From: Pedobacter zeaxanthinifaciens
GTDB lineage: Bacteria; Bacteroidota; Bacteroidia; Sphingobacteriales; Sphingobacteriaceae
Length of the DNA stretch: 64,000 nucleotides
Assembly: GCF_003313335.1 (NCBI RefSeq)
Contig: NZ_QMHP01000001.1
Location: forward strand, 62,001 to 126,000
Reading direction: 5' to 3'
The notes under the pieces are model-generated. The model saw nothing but the letters and a program-made list of their open reading frames with translations, did not search any database and was not told where the DNA came from. Both the position numbers and the translations under genes were made by a program. Of this stretch, positions 62,273-64,000 are shown piece by piece (position 1 is the first letter of the stretch; every line of letters starts with the position of its first letter).

Positions 62273-64000
62273 ATGTTCAGAGGGGTCAAAATAGTATTGC
62301 TATTCTTGTTTGCTATAACTTTTAGTTCATCGGCACAAACAACCAAACGGTTAAACACTGGTTGGGAATTTGTGCGACAAGATTTAGGCGGAATTTGGGA
62401 GGCGGTGAGGCCTGTAGGGAAAGGGAATCCGGAGGAACTTCCATTTTGGCAAGCGGTGAATTTACCGCACTGTTTTAATGCAATTGATGCAGTTGATCCT
62501 GATGTGAACTATTACCAAGGACCAGGCTGGTACCGCACCACTATCGATGTTGAAAATCCTTATGCTAATGGCCGTACCTTGCTCCATTTTGAAGGAGCGG
62601 GACAAAAAACAGAAGTGTACATTTATACCACCAAAGTAGCTGCCCACGTAGGTGGTTACGATGAATGGACTGCCGACATCACCGAAGCAGTAGCCGCGTT
62701 CAAAAAATCACCCATATTTAAAACGCAATTTAAGGGCAAAATTCCTGTAATTATCCGCTGTGATAATTCTCGTGATTTAGAAATGATGCCGTCTAGTCTT
62801 TCCGATTTTAATGTGTATGGTGGTATTTATCGTTACCTCAATTTAGTTTACAATCCTCAGTTGGCCATTGATAAAATATTTGCCCATGCCACAGTTGATG
62901 CCCAAGGAAAACAGGGTAAAGTAAGCTTAAAAACTCGCTTTTTTCCAACAGATATAACGGCCAACGCTGTGGTTAAAATTAGCTTAATAGATCCGCAGGG
63001 CAAATCTGTTTTTAACGCTAGCAAAACTATTGACAGCTTCAATGGTGATATCAGCTTAGATGAGATTGCTATCAAATCTCCAAAACTTTGGTCTACAGAT
63101 TTGCCTCAGCAGTACGAATTGCGCTTAAGTGTTGATGCCAACGGGCAAACTTTTAATGCTACTCAAAAAATCGGTTTCCGAAACTTTGAGTTTGTTAAAA
63201 AAGGGCCTTTTATGCTCAATGGAAAGCGTTTGTTGTTACGTGGTACGCATCGCCATGAAGACCACGCCGGAGTTGCCGCGGCCATGACCGAAGAAATGAT
63301 GGTGACTGAAATGAAGATGATGAAGGAAATGGGAGTCAATTTCATTCGCTTAGGCCATTATCAGCAATCTCGAATCATACTTAATTTATGTGATAGTTTA
63401 GGGATTGTAGTATGGGAAGAAATTCCTTGGTGCAGGGGTGGTTTAGGCGGAAAAATTTACCAGGAACAGGGCAAAAGAATGCTGACAAATATGATTGAAC
63501 AGCATTACAATCATCCATCCATAATTATTTGGGGTTTAGGGAATGAAAATGATTGGCCTGGAGATTTCAGTGAGTTCGACAAGGAAAAAATCAGAACTTA
63601 CATGAAAGAATTGAATAATCTTTCACATCAGTTAGATCCATCTAGGAGTACCGCAATAAGGCGTTGTGATTTTTGTAGAGATATTGTCGACGTGTATTCT
63701 CCATCCATTTGGGCAGGTTGGTACCGTGGAGTTTACACAGAATATAAAGACGTTTCAAAGGCTGAATTTGATAAATCGGATAGGTTTTTACATGTAGAAT
63801 GGGGTGGAGATAGCCATGCCCGTAGGCATTCTGAAAATCCAGATAATGCGTTAATGAAGATTAAAACTGGTGGTGGCGCCGATGAAAGAGCGGGGGATGC
63901 CTCACTTTATGGTGGCGGTGCAAGGGTAAGTAAGGATGGCGACTGGAGTGAAAGTTACATTGCTAATTTGATTGATTGGCACCTAAAAGAACAAGAAACC
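62273..64000 (+). CDS. GH2-family glycoside hydrolase, N-terminal 576 codons (cut by window end)
   Basis: The frame is open from the ATG at 62273 to the last base of the window. A signal peptide ends near residue 22 (TFSSSAQ). The jelly-roll domain includes NLPHCFNAIDAVDPDVNYYQGPGWYRTTI. The TIM barrel has GTHRHEDHAGV and the acid/base Glu425 in IIWGLGNEND; Glu509 in FLHVEWGGDSH is the likely nucleophile. It is related to beta-galactosidases of the GH2 family and differs from the GH2 at 58304. It has its own promoter and LacI-like operator, so it may begin a second transcription unit of the same glycan locus. Confidence 0.9.
   Translation, partial: MFRGVKIVLLFLFAITFSSSAQTTKRLNTGWEFVRQDLGGIWEAVRPVGKGNPEELPFWQAVNLPHCFNAIDAVDPDVNYYQGPGWYRTTIDVENPYANGRTLLHFEGAGQKTEVYIYTTKVAAHVGGYDEWTADITEAVAAFKKSPIFKTQFKGKIPVIIRCDNSRDLEMMPSSLSDFNVYGGIYRYLNLVYNPQLAIDKIFAHATVDAQGKQGKVSLKTRFFPTDITANAVVKISLIDPQGKSVFNASKTIDSFNGDISLDEIAIKSPKLWSTDLPQQYELRLSVDANGQTFNATQKIGFRNFEFVKKGPFMLNGKRLLLRGTHRHEDHAGVAAAMTEEMMVTEMKMMKEMGVNFIRLGHYQQSRIILNLCDSLGIVVWEEIPWCRGGLGGKIYQEQGKRMLTNMIEQHYNHPSIIIWGLGNENDWPGDFSEFDKEKIRTYMKELNNLSHQLDPSRSTAIRRCDFCRDIVDVYSPSIWAGWYRGVYTEYKDVSKAEFDKSDRFLHVEWGGDSHARRHSENPDNALMKIKTGGGADERAGDASLYGGGARVSKDGDWSESYIANLIDWHLKEQET

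Noticed and set aside
1..64000. CRISPR arrays, tRNA/rRNA genes, complete insertion sequences or prophage
   Set aside because: None was seen. The only transposase-like sequence is the partial domain fused to the 7TM protein, and the S24 repressor has no phage genes near it.

Overview
The window reads as an ordinary chromosome segment of a Bacteroidota bacterium, most likely a Sphingobacteriaceae (Pedobacter-like) species. The reasons are low G+C by eye, three SusC/SusD pairs, type IX secretion (T9SS) C-terminal domains, almost no Shine-Dalgarno sites, and promoter -7 elements of the TAnnTTTG type used by the Bacteroidota sigma factor. All names come from reading motifs in the translated sequence; no database search was run.

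Layout. 1-14600 is mostly housekeeping: gltB (3' end) and gltD, ispD, queA, an FtsX/MacB-type permease, an aspartate aminotransferase, a CDF metal exporter, a NUDIX hydrolase, a CPBP protease, then a leftward glpD-glpK-glpF operon facing a divergent glpR. 15741-30485 is a rightward block: SusC, a SusD-like_2 lipoprotein, a DUF5689-like lipoprotein, a T9SS protein that repeats the C-terminal half of that lipoprotein, a secreted PLD-fold protein, a Tat-exported metallophosphoesterase, a lipoprotein glycerophosphodiesterase, a GlpT-type glycerol-3-phosphate transporter and an SGNH hydrolase. Together with the glp genes this makes a nearly complete predicted route from extracellular phospholipid or glycerophosphodiester to dihydroxyacetone phosphate. 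Its promoter region carries TTAA-type repeats at exact 11-bp spacing, the geometry of a Pho box.

30555-46013 returns to core functions: an LTxxQ periplasmic protein, an XRE-S24 repressor divergent from a degenerate GIY-YIG protein, a large peptidase/propeller/barrel protein, a class A penicillin-binding protein, PPK2, an RluA-type pseudouridine synthase, a ClC channel, a TPR histidine kinase, a MazG-like protein and a MaoC-like hydratase.

46138-64000 is a glycan region. It opens with an unusual receptor-like protein: a periplasmic sensor and seven membrane helices, a coiled coil, then the zinc-ribbon and helical DNA-binding part of an IS1595-type transposase without its catalytic domain. Two tandem SusC/SusD pairs, a GH2, a GH18 chitinase-like enzyme and a second GH2 (cut by the window end) follow. 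Two nearly identical LacI/PurR-like operators flank this set and suggest shared control by a LacI-family regulator encoded elsewhere.

The best candidates for something undescribed are the phospholipid/glycerophosphodiester locus with its Pho-box-like promoter, and the 7TM-transposase-domain fusion beside the glycan locus.
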